Shown here piece after piece: positions 43,201-55,210 of a stretch of DNA of 64,000 bases. The notes under the pieces are model-generated. The model had not been told where the DNA came from. It did no database searches and saw nothing but the letters and a program-made list of their open reading frames with translations. The position numbers and the translations under genes are program-made. Location of the stretch: positions 13,924,001 to 13,988,000 of the forward strand of contig CM029115.1 of assembly GCA_016859345.1 (NCBI GenBank). Reading direction: 5' to 3'. Source of the DNA: Istiophorus platypterus. Taxonomy: Eukaryota > Chordata > Actinopteri > Istiophoriformes > Istiophoridae. The first letter of the stretch is position 1, and the number at the start of each line of letters is the position of its first letter.

Positions 43201-45451
43201 GGCGCCCGACCCATGAGGGCCATTTTCCTGGCTGACGGCAACGTCCTCACCACAGGTTTCAGTCGCATGAGTGAGCGACAGTTAGCTCTCTGGAACTTGG
43301 TAAGCTACTTCATGTACACTGACTCACTACATCTGTTCAGTGATTGATCAGAGCAAGTGTGTGTGTGCGTGTGTGTGAACACAGGTTAAAAATTAAATCC
43401 ATATTCACAGCTTTATTGCTATGGTGGCTGCTACATTCTTCATAACTATAAAAAAAAACACCCTTTTTTGGCTTTTATTTTTTGGAAGGCCATCACCTTT
43501 TCCTAAGTCCTACAGTCCTATAATTGTAGTCTCTCTGAAGGAACTGATTTATCATTACTATATTATCTTTTTTTTCCCCAGCAAAACATGGAGGAGCCCA
43601 TGACTGTTAATGAGATGGACACCAGCAACGGAGTGCTCTTGCCATTCTATGACCCAGACTCCAACGTTGTTTACCTCTGTGGGAAGGTTAGTTCCTTACT
43701 AAGCGCTCGGTAATTTTAATCAAACATTAATACAACAGCACAAAGTCGGATGTCTGATTTCCACACAACTGAATGCAGAATTAAAACACTTTCTTTATTT
43801 TTTGTGACAGGGTGACAGCAGCATCCGTTACTTTGAAATCACAGATGAGGCTCCATATGTTCATTTCCTCAACACCTTTGCCACCAAGGAGCCCCAGAGG
43901 GGGATGGGCTACATGCCCAAGAGGGGCCTTGATGTAAATAAGTGCGAAATTGCAAGGTAAGCTAAGCTGGCTGGCTAATCATCTCTGATAGAATTCATTT
44001 TTAGCTCAGGTTCTCAGCCAGCCACATTCAATGTGGCGTTCCTAACTTCACCACTGGGAGGCAGAGCAGAATCACTCATCTCACTGGGGATAATTGTGTT
44101 TATTTTTCTTTAATAATGCACTGGCTTGTGGATAATTAGTTTGAAATTTCTTGTTTCCAGGTTCTATAAACTGCATGAAAGGAAGTGTGAGCCTATCGTG
44201 ATGACAGTACCAAGAAAGGTGAGTCCTCATCCCACCGGTCCACCTTGTACCAACTACTACATCACTAATCATCTTGTTGAATAACTGGAAGTGTAGTGAG
44301 GCTTTGTCTTATAATGTGCTGGTTATGAACTTCTCCTCACAGCTTGTCACTCTCTCCTTTTCCATCAGTCGGACCTGTTCCAGGATGACTTGTACCCTGA
44401 CACAGCTGGACCAGACCCTGCCCTGGAGGCTGAGGATTGGTTTGAGGGCAAGAATGGAGACCCCATACTCATCTCCCTCAAGAATGGCTATGTTCCAGGC
44501 AAGAACCGTGAATTCAAGGTGGTCAAAAAGAACATTTTGGACAACAAGGTGACCAAGAACACGGACAACTCAAGCCCTGCCAACAAGTCTGCCTCCCCAA
44601 CTCCATCGATTGTGAGTATTTGCTTTTTCTAAGCTCTCCAGAGTGTCTGATAAATGTAGCCCAGGATGGTGTCCCCAAAGCCCATTTTAACATCACATAA
44701 AAAGTAAAGCAGACAATCCCTACAATATAGGAGTGTGAACAGTTAATACTATTATATGTAGACATTATCAGTAACCAGAGTCTGTCTTGACTCCCGCCTC
44801 CATCTCAGTCATTAATGCCCCTCACATTTGGCTAAATCTCCTTGTATCCGGCTCTCTGAAGCAAGATATGAGATTTTATGTATATGTGGAAGAAGCTGGG
44901 CAGACTGCTGGCTGTCTTCATGAGCTGGTTGATAGATGTTGTTCAACCCACTCTCTGACCCATAAACTGAGGGGTCTGCTGCTGCTACTGCTGCTGTGGG
45001 TGCTGCTGCTGGGCGTCCTGCCGCACCTCACCCACAACACAGCCACCCGCCTGGGACCCAGCCCATGTGTGTCTCTGCAGTTCTTCTCTGTAATCACAGC
45101 CCGCTTGGCTCCAGTGCTGGCGTAACATGTTAACCCTCAGAGTATCAGGCCCTGCCACTTGGCAGTTCAAGAATCTAGGGAGTGCTTTTGACACAGGTGG
45201 TGTCATTGTGTCCACTATTGAGACATTCATTGATTTAGATGTAGTCGAGTATTTTTAGGGTTAGCAGTGTTGTGATAGAAATATGTACAAACATACCAAA
45301 AAGTTTCACTTGTCTCTTCTGTCTCACACAGAAATCTGAAGCCAAGCTGGAGGAGATCTTGAAAGAAATCAAATCCCTCAAGGACCTGGTCAGCAGTCAG
45401 GAGAAGCGAATCATCAACCTTGAAGAGCAAATGTCCAAAATTGCCATTTAA
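29285..45451 (+). CDS. coro1c: Coronin-1C, complete coding region (10 exons, 473 aa)
   Basis: Type I coronin that binds F-actin and Arp2/3 and works with cofilin/slingshot in lamellipodia and endosome fission. Coding exons: 29285-29479 (exon begins 29283), 40436-40558, 42158-42287, 42429-42610, 43180-43299, 43582-43686, 43811-43956, 44161-44218, 44369-44611, 45332-45451. All junctions keep frame and give 473 aa, against 474 in human as I recall. The N-terminus MRRVVRQSKFRHVFGQ precedes the conserved actin-binding Arg in YDDIRVSR. WD40 blades fill roughly residues 20-350 (for example GHTGPVLDIDWCPHNDQ, GHSKRVGIITWHP). A coronin-specific extension and a variable linker follow (exon 44369-44611). 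The last exon encodes the trimerising C-terminal coiled coil (EILKEIKSLKDLVSSQEKR). The start is set by the family N-terminus. Introns 1 and 2 are 16.9 and 11.0 kb, the rest short. Confidence 0.97.
30340..30411. repeat. (TC)n and (GA)n inverted microsatellite pair
   Basis: A short CT tract (30340-30352) and a longer GA tract (30376-30411) are separated by about 23 bases. They could pair as a hairpin in DNA or RNA. Located in coro1c intron 2. Confidence 0.9.
35574..36437 (+). repeat. Pair of about 35-bp imperfect direct repeats
   Basis: Copies at 35574-35608 and 36403-36437 both begin CCTAATTAT, contain TATATCAG and end AAACACCATTAAC, with a few mismatches. Flanks differ. They are probably fragments of one dispersed element or a shared motif; the family is not known to me. 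Confidence 0.6.
40235..40282. repeat. (GT)n microsatellite in coro1c intron 2
   Basis: A nearly perfect GT tract of about 48 bases ends about 150 bases before the acceptor of coro1c coding exon 2. Confidence 0.95.
42926..42993. repeat. Poly-T/AT-rich low-complexity tract
   Basis: T runs interrupted by AA lie in the 569-base intron between coro1c coding exons 4 and 5. The following 190 bases look ordinary up to the acceptor at 43179. Confidence 0.9.
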
Positions 45452-46924
45452 AGACCCTTTACCCAACCCGCTACACTTCAGGACGTACCATTGGCTGGGA
45501 GGTGGGCGGGACTGGTCATTGCCTATCTCAGTGATAGTGTTTTGCCTGAGTCCTGGCCAGCAATGATCCCTAGCAACATTCCAGATGAACTTTTTCTTAG
45601 CCAGCCCCCGACCCTCAGTTTAACACAGATGGAATAAGAAGGACATGTGGCAAATTTAGCAGAAAATACTCTTGCTTTTTGGTGACAAAGGACTCTACTC
45701 CTTTTATTCTGTGGCAGTCGTTTTTTTAGTTTTGTCTAATTGTATAAAAAAAAGGTATTACATAATTCCTTTTGTTTTAGAATAATGACCAAGAAAATTC
45801 CAATATCAGTGGTTCCCATTTACTGTTGTATACCCAAATATTTTTTAAGTAGGTATCAGTGTTTCATGTTACCATAACCCAAAATTATAATATTGCCAAA
45901 ATTTAAATTTTGTTTACACCTCCTTAACAGTATTTCATTCTCTCTCTCATGAGAATCATCAAAATTCAAACAGGGAAGCTAGGTGAATTAGACTAGTTGT
46001 ACAAGGAGAAGAATTTCATCAATAATTAATATGAAATGAAAATGATTTGAATAGATTGGAAATGAAGATTGGCACTCCATTACATTGTAAGGAAAGAATT
46101 TTGGATTGAATAAACATTTAGCTGCCACAGTCTACACCAAGCACTCTGGTAAATCATATCTGACAAATTTCTCTTCGCTGTGTTGAAGCTGCACAAATCC
46201 AGCCTGCTTTCCACTGTTTTTTTTTTCTTTCTTTCCTTCTTTTTTTCATTCCTCTTGCTTTCCATCATCATGACTGTGGACACAATAGTCCATGTAAACA
46301 CGGATTCCTTTCTATCTTGCTTCATTTAACATGTTCTGTGTGCTTATTGGAGAAAATGACAAATACATTCCACAAATCTGATTGATTGGCCCTTCATGGT
46401 GTTTGGGGGGGGTACTCCTATAACGTTCCTCTTTCTGAAAACACTCTACTGTAGTGACTCAGTTACACTGGTTGGTTGTCAGTGTGACATATTTTGTGCT
46501 GCCCATGGAAAGACCATCTGTGTGGATTTTCAGCCTCTCAGCAGGAAAATGTCTGTCAGCCTGGCTTTGTCTTTGTGAGAGGTTCTGTTATCAACCCCAG
46601 TGATTAGTACTCATGGGTTAGTTCAACACAAGTGTAGTTAAGTGTAAGTGAGATTATTTTTTGTCACTGTTCCTTTGCATTATATGCCATCTCAGATCTG
46701 TGTATTCTGTGCAAATCAAACAGGAATTGATGTGAAATGACACAAAGTAATCACACATGAACTTGACTATTTAAAACCATCTGGTGATAAACTGGAGATT
46801 GCTACAGAAACTGTTCTTGTTCGACCTTTAAGGCCTAGATTGTGTGTGAATATGTGCCTCATGTCTTTGGCCTTTTTGGTACCTGTCACTATGGATGTCC
46901 CTACTTTGTTTCTTCTGGTGGTGG

Positions 46925-46983
<59 letters not shown>

Positions 46984-48300
46984 GGGGGGGGTTTACAAAA
47001 TGGACTATTTGTTTGAGACTTGCCTCTAACCTGGATGAATTGAAAAGTTGACTGTTAATTTTAGCCTGTTTCTTGTTCCAGCTGTGCTTATATCCCTCTT
47101 AGCACTTCCACTTATTGGTTTTTAATGGTTAATTCTCAGATGCCCCTATTCAGTATAGTTATAAAAACAGTGAACCGTTTAATTGTCCAATCTGAGCTGT
47201 TTTGCTTCGATAAAAGCTCTATTTTCTTGATGTTGTAGATTTGTTTCCCAGTGGGAAGCTGAGACGGGTAATGGTTCAGTCTGTTATTTGCCTTCAATAA
47301 TTGTTACCACTGTAAAGACCTGAAAGTGCCATAGAGGTGACCATGGAAGTGTTTGTAGGGGACTGTTGAGTGAGTAGATTTGTGTAGTAAATGAAAGAGC
47401 TGATAGGTGCCCGGATTATTAAACCACTTTAAGTTGCTATACTTCGTGCAGACACTATGTTCATAGGACCCTGTTGCTAAAGTACTGTATGCTAGCCACT
47501 TGGATGACATCATCATGTTCTGCCAGCCCATCCCACAATACACCAGGCAGCACTACTGGTCAGGCTTCATCGGAAGCATTGTGCCCCTGACGTTTTGACA
47601 CTTTTCACCTCGGTACGGGTATTAAAAACATCGTTTAATAAAAAAAAGAAAAAAAGGAAAAAAAAAAAACAGTTGGCAAACCAAGAAGCTGTTGGCTGAA
47701 CACGCAGCTTTTTTCAGATGCAATGTAAGTGGTGAGTCTTTGAATATTAGTGACAGGAAATCAACAGAGCGCAGAGATGTGGATCCAAATCTAAATATAC
47801 TGCCATATCTTGTATATCAGACTGCCTCTCTGGATTCTTTATAGCACTGTTGGCACGAGAGCTAAGTTTTGAGGAGTAGTAGTGAATAGCGATCCAAAGG
47901 GACACTGTAGGTTGGAGAAATGTGCAGTTGAAAGATAGATGTATGTTTGTAATTAAGGTCTAGAAAAATGAGTGAAAGCTGTGTAAATAACAAGACCATA
48001 TTTTCTGTATTTTGTTTTTTAATTTCATTTTTGTTTTGTGGTTGTGCTGAAGAGGGTATTTGTAAGGGAGGTGGGTTTTAATGTTTCCCTTGTCTGTGTT
48101 CCCTGCACCTTGCCATAACGCATCATGAAACAACAACTCTGTTATATTGGAGGTTATATGAATATCAAGGAAGAAAATCAGACAAAAACAAACCAGGATG
48201 AAGCCTCATGTGGAGGTCTGCTCAGCATTTTTGTTCATTATTCTTGCTTCAAGTATCAAACATTGATTATAAGAAAAAATAAAGAATTTTTAAAATGGGA
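45452..48300 (+). other. coro1c: coro1c 3' untranslated region
   Basis: A long AT-rich tail follows the stop codon, with AATAAA signals at 46109-46114, near 47637 and at 48278-48283. This suggests alternative polyadenylation giving 3'UTRs of roughly 0.7 to 2.8 kb. A long (GT)n tract at 46926-46982 would lie only in the longer forms. No coding frame in this stretch is credible. Confidence 0.6.
46926..46982. repeat. (GT)n microsatellite in the coro1c 3'UTR
   Basis: About 57 bases of uninterrupted GT are followed by a run of eight G. In the sense RNA this is a (UG)n tract, a known binding type for TDP-43 and CELF proteins. Confidence 0.95.
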
Positions 48301-50230
48301 CGCTTGTTTGGTTTTTAATTTAAGTTGATTTGTTGGTGTATCTCTTCAAATTCTTTCATTACAATGTTTGGATATGTTGTCTTTACTCAAAACTCGGTTA
48401 AGAAAAAGGCAGACGCTATCTCATTTTTCCTGTCAACAAGCCCCATAAAAGACAAAAACAGCAATGTCCGTCTCTCGGTGCGTCATATCTTCATCTATTT
48501 GCCTGCGGCCAAGTGTAATTTTCAAAAATCAGTAATTTCCCAACACAGCTGAGCCTGCAGGTTTAAGGAAAATATTAATCAAACAGGTGCATTTGTTGTC
48601 AAATTTTAACTGTGGATTAATACACGTGTCTTTCTGTAGAGTAAATCTGGCAGCAGAACAGTGTATCTGGGATTGTTTCACAATAAACTACCATGTCCAT
48701 TTCCCCTCCATAATGAAGGAACATGTCAGCCAGATCAACAATGTGTCTTTATGTGTCTTTACATATTTTGTTTCAGGTTTTTGTTACAATCATTTTATGT
48801 TTGGTTTTAATGTTTTCATGAGATTTGCTGACAATAAGAACCCTACTGAATATTGTCAGCCTTATTAAAGGTCAAATTACAATCTGTGTCTTGAAAACTC
48901 AACATGCATTGTTTGTTTTAGACTTTTTTTTTTTTTTTTTATCCTAATGACCAGCACCAAGTGTTTATCTGCTTTTGGATGCTACTAACATGTAATCAAA
49001 AAGGCAAGGTATGAGTAGTTGTATGGATAAATCTTTCCACTGGCTGTGGTGAAACTACAAAAAGGATATGAACGGATGGCTAGAAGCTGAAAATGAAGGA
49101 AATTACAGTCGCCTGAACTAAAACTAAAGTTAGACAGAAATTAAAGTAATTCTTTTCTGTATTTTCAGTGTATTAGAAACACCGAACTATAGTGAGTCAC
49201 GAAGCTATTTGACATTCTGCAATGGCAGATACAGCGATCTGTGAAGCATAGAAGCAGCAACATTGGTATGAGGAATCTCTCCCCCTAGTTTTCGGTATTG
49301 CCTCCATAACCTGGAAAAACGTGATGAAGCTTTGAACTAGAACATGTGTGAAAAAAGACATACTTGAAGGCTGTAGTCTTGTAAATTGTGACCCTCTTGC
49401 CAGCTGATCCAGCTATTATATCAACCTCTCGCACCATCTGTCAAAATAACTGAATAAAATAAGAAAGGAGGCCTTAGCAGCCTTAAATAGATCTGCATAT
49501 TTAGAGATTTACCCAGAGATAAGTGCTCCTAAAGACCATGAAGTTTATATGTTTTCTCTGTACATGTGTTTTGGGATGAAAGAGGGGCCTACTCTTTGCA
49601 CTCGTCTTGTATGCCCTGTGGAGACAGGCTGTAATCAACTTGGACTAAATTAGAGAGGGCTCAGTGGGAGGCAGAGAAATCTTGGGACTCGACCCGCCAA
49701 GTACAGAAATACCAATTCCCTTAAAACATGGGACTGCTGTACCACGTGCGGCGTCTGCAGGTTGTTCTTGCAGTTAGTTTCAAGACAGAAAGCTCAGGTT
49801 GAGCTGAGCCTGCCAGTTTTATAAGTCAAGATTTGAGTGAACAAATATTCTGGTGAATTACACTTTTATTTGAAAGTTAATTTCTAGAAACATTAGATTT
49901 TTTCATTTATCCATGTACAATAAAATGTCATCACACACAGTGCCAGCTCTGCATCGCTGCTTTCTTCTCCTCTATAATAATTCACGGCAAACGTAAAGTA
50001 AAAATGTCCAATCCCAAATGGCTGCTCCATAAAGTGCAGGAGGATGAAGACTGAGGATCGGAAGTTGAGAAAGAGGGAGGAGAGGCTGAAAATAGAGGGC
50101 TGGACATCAATTTGCAGTAAGGAGCCTTTTTAGTGCTCAGCAAAAAAAAAACCTCAGTACAACATAGTAGGGAGGGCAAATGCTCGGAAACTCTTTCACT
50201 CTTACTTCCCTTTCGTTACCTCGTCTCCCC
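48301..50230. other. Intergenic region between coro1c and tmem119
   Basis: No supported gene was found. In mammals this interval holds SELPLG, but no mucin-like or selectin-ligand frame is visible here. Small frames at 48325-48868 lack splice or protein support. An AATAAA near 49919 is not tied to a gene I can see. Confidence 0.5.
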
Positions 50231-50295
50231 CCTTTTTTCCTCTCTTTTGCACTGCGCTGTGCTGCCTAGAAGACAAACCAAGGATAACACATCCT
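50230..50295 (+). other. tmem119: Candidate untranslated exon 1 of tmem119
   Basis: A pyrimidine-rich then purine-rich stretch ends at a consensus donor (ACATCCT/GTAAGT, GT at 50296). It is the nearest good donor upstream of the tmem119 acceptor at 53153, leaving a 2.86-kb intron. The 5' boundary is a guess. Confidence 0.35.
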
Positions 50296-51769
50296 GTAAG
50301 TATACATTAATATTTGCTATGAATCTAAAGTGAATGTTAGAAAGAAAGAAAGAGGGAAAAGCCAAAGATTTCAGTCATTTCAGGGCAGTTTATCTGCTTA
50401 TCCAAACTGACAATATGTTGAGCTAAGTGTCAAACTATACAATCCATTTGGGTCGTATTTAGAGATTTTTACGTCGGCTTCAGCAGTGGAAAGTAACAAT
50501 GTACATTTACTCAGTCACTGCTTTCAAGTACAGTGCAGTTTTGGGGGAACTTGTTATTTACAGCTTCTTTGATTTTTTAAATTTATTTAACGGTGATAGT
50601 TAATTTGCAGATTAGGATTTTACATTCGATATGTGATCAGTTTATAAAATACGATGCCCTGTTACAGATAAAACCACTGCTGAATAGGAAAAATTTACTT
50701 ACCTCAATACCTTTGATAATAAAATTGAATAAAATCATAGTCTAAAATACTCATAGGGGCCATATCTCTGCACTTTTTCTTTTGATACTTAAGTACATTG
50801 TGCTGAAAATATTTTTTTGTTGAATATATTTTTGAATTCTCAACATTTACATGCAATGAAGTACTGTATATTTTACATTGTGGTATTACCCCTTTGACTT
50901 AATGAAAGGCGTGAACACTTATTCCTCTCCTGCTAGCATTAGATGCCTTCCTTAATCTTAATTATCAGTAATATGATCGACTTTCCAACTATACTATTTT
51001 ATTTTTTTAACTCTCAGTGCCATAACCTGTAGTTTAGAGTGCTGAAAGTGATGAAGTTTTATGTAAGAATCTCGGCCAGTGGCTCTACCTTTGCAAATAT
51101 TAGTTGTCTGCCCAAGCATTGTTAAAACTTGCTAACTTTTATTTGAATTTTTTTGTTAAGACTCCAGCATTTTTAGGGGAACCTCGTGTATCAGACTGAA
51201 ATTTGTGTAAACATGTTAAAAAGAAAGAAATAAATGATGGCCGAGACATCTGAGACACTGGCATTTAAAAGATGTAGCCATAAAAACATGGTGTTTGGAT
51301 ATTTCACTCAGCGTAAGCTTTACGGAACAAGAACACAAACCGTATGAGCCTATCATACACTGTGGTAAAAGCTTTTTGTAAAGTAACCCACATTCAAGGC
51401 GATTAATTACATATCTGTGTCTGAAAGGCCTTCAGTTAAAGGTAATGTTGCCCCTCCTCTGAAATACAGGAAACGTAATTATGGCCGTAATTATGGGGAC
51501 TCAAGGGCAGTGCAGCCTATAGCTGTACATCCAAGGATGACGAGCCAGCCTGTCATCTGGGCCGGCAGAGTGTATGTTCAACCACACGGGGGTGGGGTCA
51601 CACCGTGCAGTGTAAAACATAGTAGCAGCAGGTTCACTATGGCAGGAGGCTGATTATTGTCTAGCACAGCGTAATTACAAACTGTGTTAAGGATTTAACA
51701 GGTTTCAATTGGTAACAGACTGAATTCTGCACTGAAGCTTTTCTTTGAAAAAGCTCGACTTCACATTGA

Positions 51770-51773
<4 letters not shown>

Positions 51774-51802
<29 letters not shown>
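51774..51802. repeat. (GA)n microsatellite in tmem119 intron
   Basis: About 29 bases of uninterrupted GA lie in the presumed intron 1 of tmem119. The rest of this intron before 52.5 kb shows no recognised feature. Confidence 0.95.
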
Positions 51803-51807
<5 letters not shown>

Positions 51808-52539
51808 TAGGTTGTACTGTAAGTAAATGCAGGTTTCCCTGGTGGCAGAAAATATCTCCATCGGGTCTCTGCTGCTGTGGGCTGGTGTACAGCAGCTGCT
51901 GCCCAGTGTAAATATAGAGGCCAAAACCGCAGGTCTCCCACGCCTCTGTGCTCCTGCTGGAATACAGCTAGCTCCTGGCTTTGGTGTGGTGGATGGGTGG
52001 CCTCCCTCTTCTTTACAAATTATAAGGCCTCCAGCACCAAACTCGCTGTCTCCACCCCAAATAAGTAATGACTGCTCTACTGGCTGCTAAAATAGATCTG
52101 GTACGAAACAGAGAACAGCAGAAAATCTAGAAAAACCTAAGTCAACATGGACAGTGGTGTGACATTCCGGATGGAAACGGCCCTTAAAAATTTGTGTTGT
52201 TTTGTCATTATGTGTCTGCTAAATGGGAGACTGCTCGACATGAGGTAGTATTGTGATCAACAGGTCGCAAAAAAAATTTCCGAGGTCCTGCAAGATGATT
52301 CAAAAGACAGGAAATAAGTAAAAGCTATCTGCAACACGAATTAGGCTTCCTCCTTCTGACTTTTCTTTAGTTTTTGCTTATTACAGTAGTGAAGTACAGG
52401 ATAGTTTTACCTCTGCAGCCCTTTAAAATCAGTTCAAATTAAAAAAAAAATATATATATATGTATATATATATGAAAGAGAATTAACCTCCTCAGCCAAA
52501 CTTCAAAAAACATATAGTATGTGACATTGCTTCACCTAA

Positions 52540-53010
52540 AGGAAAGAGTTCAACATTTTGGGAAAATGCCAGGTTCTCTTGGCTGAGTTATGTGATACCA
52601 GTCAAGAGATACAAAACTAGAGCCAGGACGCAGTTAGCTTAGCTTAGCGTAAAGACTAGGTAGGGGCAAACATCCAGCCTGGCCAGGTCCGTGGTTAAAA
52701 AAATCCACTTATCAGCACCTCTAAAGCTGGAGACTCGCCTGTGCTGTGAGGTAGTTACCAAAAACACAACACGTAACTTCCAATATATCACAACTTGCTA
52801 TTTTTCTCCTTTTCTGGTCCCATGTGGATTAAACAAAGACACAAAGTGTTATTCATGAGCTTTACAGGTGCTCCCAGGCAGGTTTAGTTACCTTTGCAGA
52901 GAACCAGACTGGCTGTTTCTGTCTCCAGCCTTTATGCTAAGCTAAGCTAATTATCTCCTGACTCTGTCTTCATAATTGCCGAACAGGATCGCCTCATTAA
53001 CTTTCCAGGT
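52540..53010. mobile_element. Dispersed fish repeat with internal inverted repeats (MITE-like)
   Basis: The segment resembles a repeat I know as abundant in percomorph genomes, marked by a GTTAGCTTAGCTTAGC block followed by AAAGACT and later CAGCACCTCTAAAGCT. A 15-bp perfect inverted repeat, TTAGCTTAGCTTAGC at 52634-52648 and its complement at 52936-52950, brackets about 287 bases. Outer borders are approximate. No protein is encoded. Whether it is a DNA-transposon derivative or another repeat class is not settled by the sequence alone. Confidence 0.65.
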
Positions 53011-53168
53011 GAAAGCCAATAAATGTGTTTCCCAGACTGTATATTTCTAAGGAGCATCATGCCACTGTGTGAGTGGATCCCTACAAGATCAGGTTTGAAT
53101 GAACTCTTTTTTTTTTATATTAAATTAAAAACTGCCTTTTGTTGTTATTGCAGGACTCAGAGGATAAG

Positions 53169-53918
53169 ATGAAGTCTCATTTGGTTTTTCCTGTCACCTG
53201 TGTGACCCTGCTCTCACTGTGGTGTAGTGTGTGTCACTCCACCCCTATGTTCTACAACACGTCCATGGACGGCAGTGGGGATGATGCAGGGCTAGAGCTG
53301 CTTTTCCCAACCTCCATCTCCACCCGAACACCTGTTAACATTACTGCTTCCACCGGAGCCCCCTCCCTCACCAACACCATCACCACCACCATGATCCGCC
53401 TGAAGGACTTCGTCCTGAGCCGAGTCGTGGACTTCCTGCAGGAGAATTTGCTCATTATCATCGTCGTGACCTCTCTTCTTATTGTCATGGTCTTCATCAT
53501 CTGCTGTGCCTCTGCCATGAGTCACAAGCGCAAGCTGGAGGCCTACAAGCCCCCACCTCAAGCACCCAGGAAGTATATGGCAGAAAAAACTGGCGGACGC
53601 AAGAATTCAGGGGAGCTCCAGGACAGGCCATACGCTGTCGACCATGTCAAGAGGGTCCAGACTCAGAGTATGGCCTCCCCCAAAAACCTGCGCATGCCCT
53701 CCAAGGCTCTGGTGGGAGAGAAAGGCAGAGACGTCAAGTCGTCACCTCGCCAGGAGGTCAGGAAGGTTAGGGAGGCAGAGGAGGTGGTAAAGCAGAGAGA
53801 GGAGCCCAGGCACAAGGAGCAGTCGAAGCACAGGGAGGAGGTGCAGCAGAGCTCCAACCCCGGCGCCAGCTCCAGTCAGGTGGTCTGCACATGCCACCTG
53901 AAAAAGGCCCACCACTAG
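53169..53918 (+). CDS. tmem119: Transmembrane protein 119, 249 aa
   Basis: Single-pass type I membrane protein, known in mammals as a microglial marker and an osteoblast differentiation factor. The exon starts at 53154 after TTATTGCAG, and ATG 53169 opens a clear signal peptide (about residues 1-24, ending CSVCHS). The short extracellular part is Ser/Thr-rich with N-glycosylation sites (NTS near residue 29, NIT near 58). A juxtamembrane helix (VVDFLQENLL) runs into the membrane segment (IIIVVTSLLIVMVFIICCAS, about residues 100-119). The cytoplasmic tail holds the family motif around RKYMAE and a basic/acidic repeat-like end. An upstream in-frame start at 53139 lies in the intron and was not used. 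Identity rests on the membrane/juxtamembrane pattern, the YxxxP-KKY-like tail motif and position between coro1c and iscu. Fish have more than one tmem119 copy and I cannot tell a from b. Confidence 0.85.
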   Translation: MKSHLVFPVTCVTLLSLWCSVCHSTPMFYNTSMDGSGDDAGLELLFPTSISTRTPVNITASTGAPSLTNTITTTMIRLKDFVLSRVVDFLQENLLIIIVVTSLLIVMVFIICCASAMSHKRKLEAYKPPPQAPRKYMAEKTGGRKNSGELQDRPYAVDHVKRVQTQSMASPKNLRMPSKALVGEKGRDVKSSPRQEVRKVREAEEVVKQREEPRHKEQSKHREEVQQSSNPGASSSQVVCTCHLKKAHH

Positions 53919-55210
53919 GCCATGATCATGGGTCACGAATACAAAAGAGGTGAAGTGTTTCAACCATGATATAAAACTTCGAAGAAAAATTGAGAGAGGT
54001 TGGTTATTCCACACATATAGGTTAAATGTGTCTAAAAGGTTTTAATTAAAAAGGGCTTTTTACAGAGAGAAACATACTGTATATGGCTGAGGCTTATGCC
54101 ACAAAATCATCTACTTTGAAACATTAAAATCTAATCACGTATAGAAATATCGAGAACCGCATTAAAAAGAAAAAGAAAGCACAAGAGTACAGAAGCTATG
54201 TGGCCTGAGAGACAACACTCTGATGTGCTTGGAGATGTTACCCACATCTCCAAGCACATCTCTGAGTCTGAGTCTGGGTCCTATTGGGATTTAACGGCCA
54301 ACAACTGATACCAGGAGATGTGGGCAAATGTTGCTGATTCGTGATTGCAGTACCAATGATTCTCACAAGCCTCACAAATATTAAACTGTTGCCCTATTGA
54401 GGTTGCATCATTTCATTAAAGAAAAGGTTTTTTCGCATTGATTTTTTTTTTTTTTTTGAGGAGAAAGACAAGAAAAAGTTCATATTTTAAAAATAAAAAG
54501 AATGGATTCGAATTTCTCATGTTTGCCAAACAGAAGTGGCAAAAGTAGCAAGTGTTCATATGTTCTAAGTACAGAGATGTATGACTCCATATGCCTGCCA
54601 AGACAGAGGAATCTCCTCGGTCTGTCCTGCTGTACGCGATAACATCTTGTTAGCAGCTGCGCACCCTGGCTGAACCAGTCTGTCATTTAGAGAAAATTCT
54701 TTGGTGCTATAAATGAAGCATAGTGAGATGCCAGTAAACTTGACTCGCTGGACTTGAGAAGAAAACATTCTCTTAATCTCTACATTCATATTTACTTAGA
54801 TTTTTTTACATAATGTTATTTTAGGTCATTTCATATTGTATTTTACTTTAAGAACTTATTTCACAAAGCTTTATACCAAACACACAATTCGAAACAGTGT
54901 ATCTGAAATAAAAGTATACATATATCTACAATCTGTTTGTCTACATATTTATTCGGTTGATAATTTTGTTCTGCCTTCAACTGGCATGCACATTTAAAGC
55001 AGGCTTTTTTTTGGCATAAAAACTTTGTGAATAAGGGTTTGAGTTTTCTCAATAAGTAATACTTCTGTATAAGATGAATTATGGTTTTTATTTCTAATGT
55101 AATTATTTGTAATGAGTTAGAAACTCGAGTAGAGGGAGAAATAGTTGGTGTGTTTTGCTGGTGTAATAGATTAAACTTTGACCCACAGTGGCTAATAAAG
55201 TATTTATGCG
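53919..55210 (+). other. tmem119: Probable tmem119 3'UTR
   Basis: AT-rich sequence without coding potential follows the tmem119 stop. AATAAA signals lie near 54907 and at 55194-55199, so the exact end is uncertain. It contains the perfect hairpin at 54222-54260 and a poly-T run near 54440. Confidence 0.4.
54222..54260. repeat. Perfect 17-bp inverted repeat with 5-base loop
   Basis: GATGTGCTTGGAGATGT (54222-54238) is exactly complementary to 54244-54260, with the loop TACCC. It would form a strong RNA hairpin in the presumed tmem119 3'UTR, or a cruciform in DNA. It has no T-tail and is not a bacterial-type terminator. Confidence 0.95.

Noticed and set aside
44787..45125. 112-codon Leu-rich frame between coro1c exons
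   Set aside because: It lies in the intron between the linker exon and the coiled-coil exon; a short CTG repeat causes the Leu run.
53252..53561. Minus-strand frames opposite tmem119
   Set aside because: Shadows of the tmem119 coding exon.
54222..54260. Hairpin considered as an intrinsic terminator or a pre-miRNA
   Set aside because: The genome is eukaryotic and there is no T-tail, and a 39-base hairpin is too short for a normal pre-miRNA; kept only as an unexplained hairpin.
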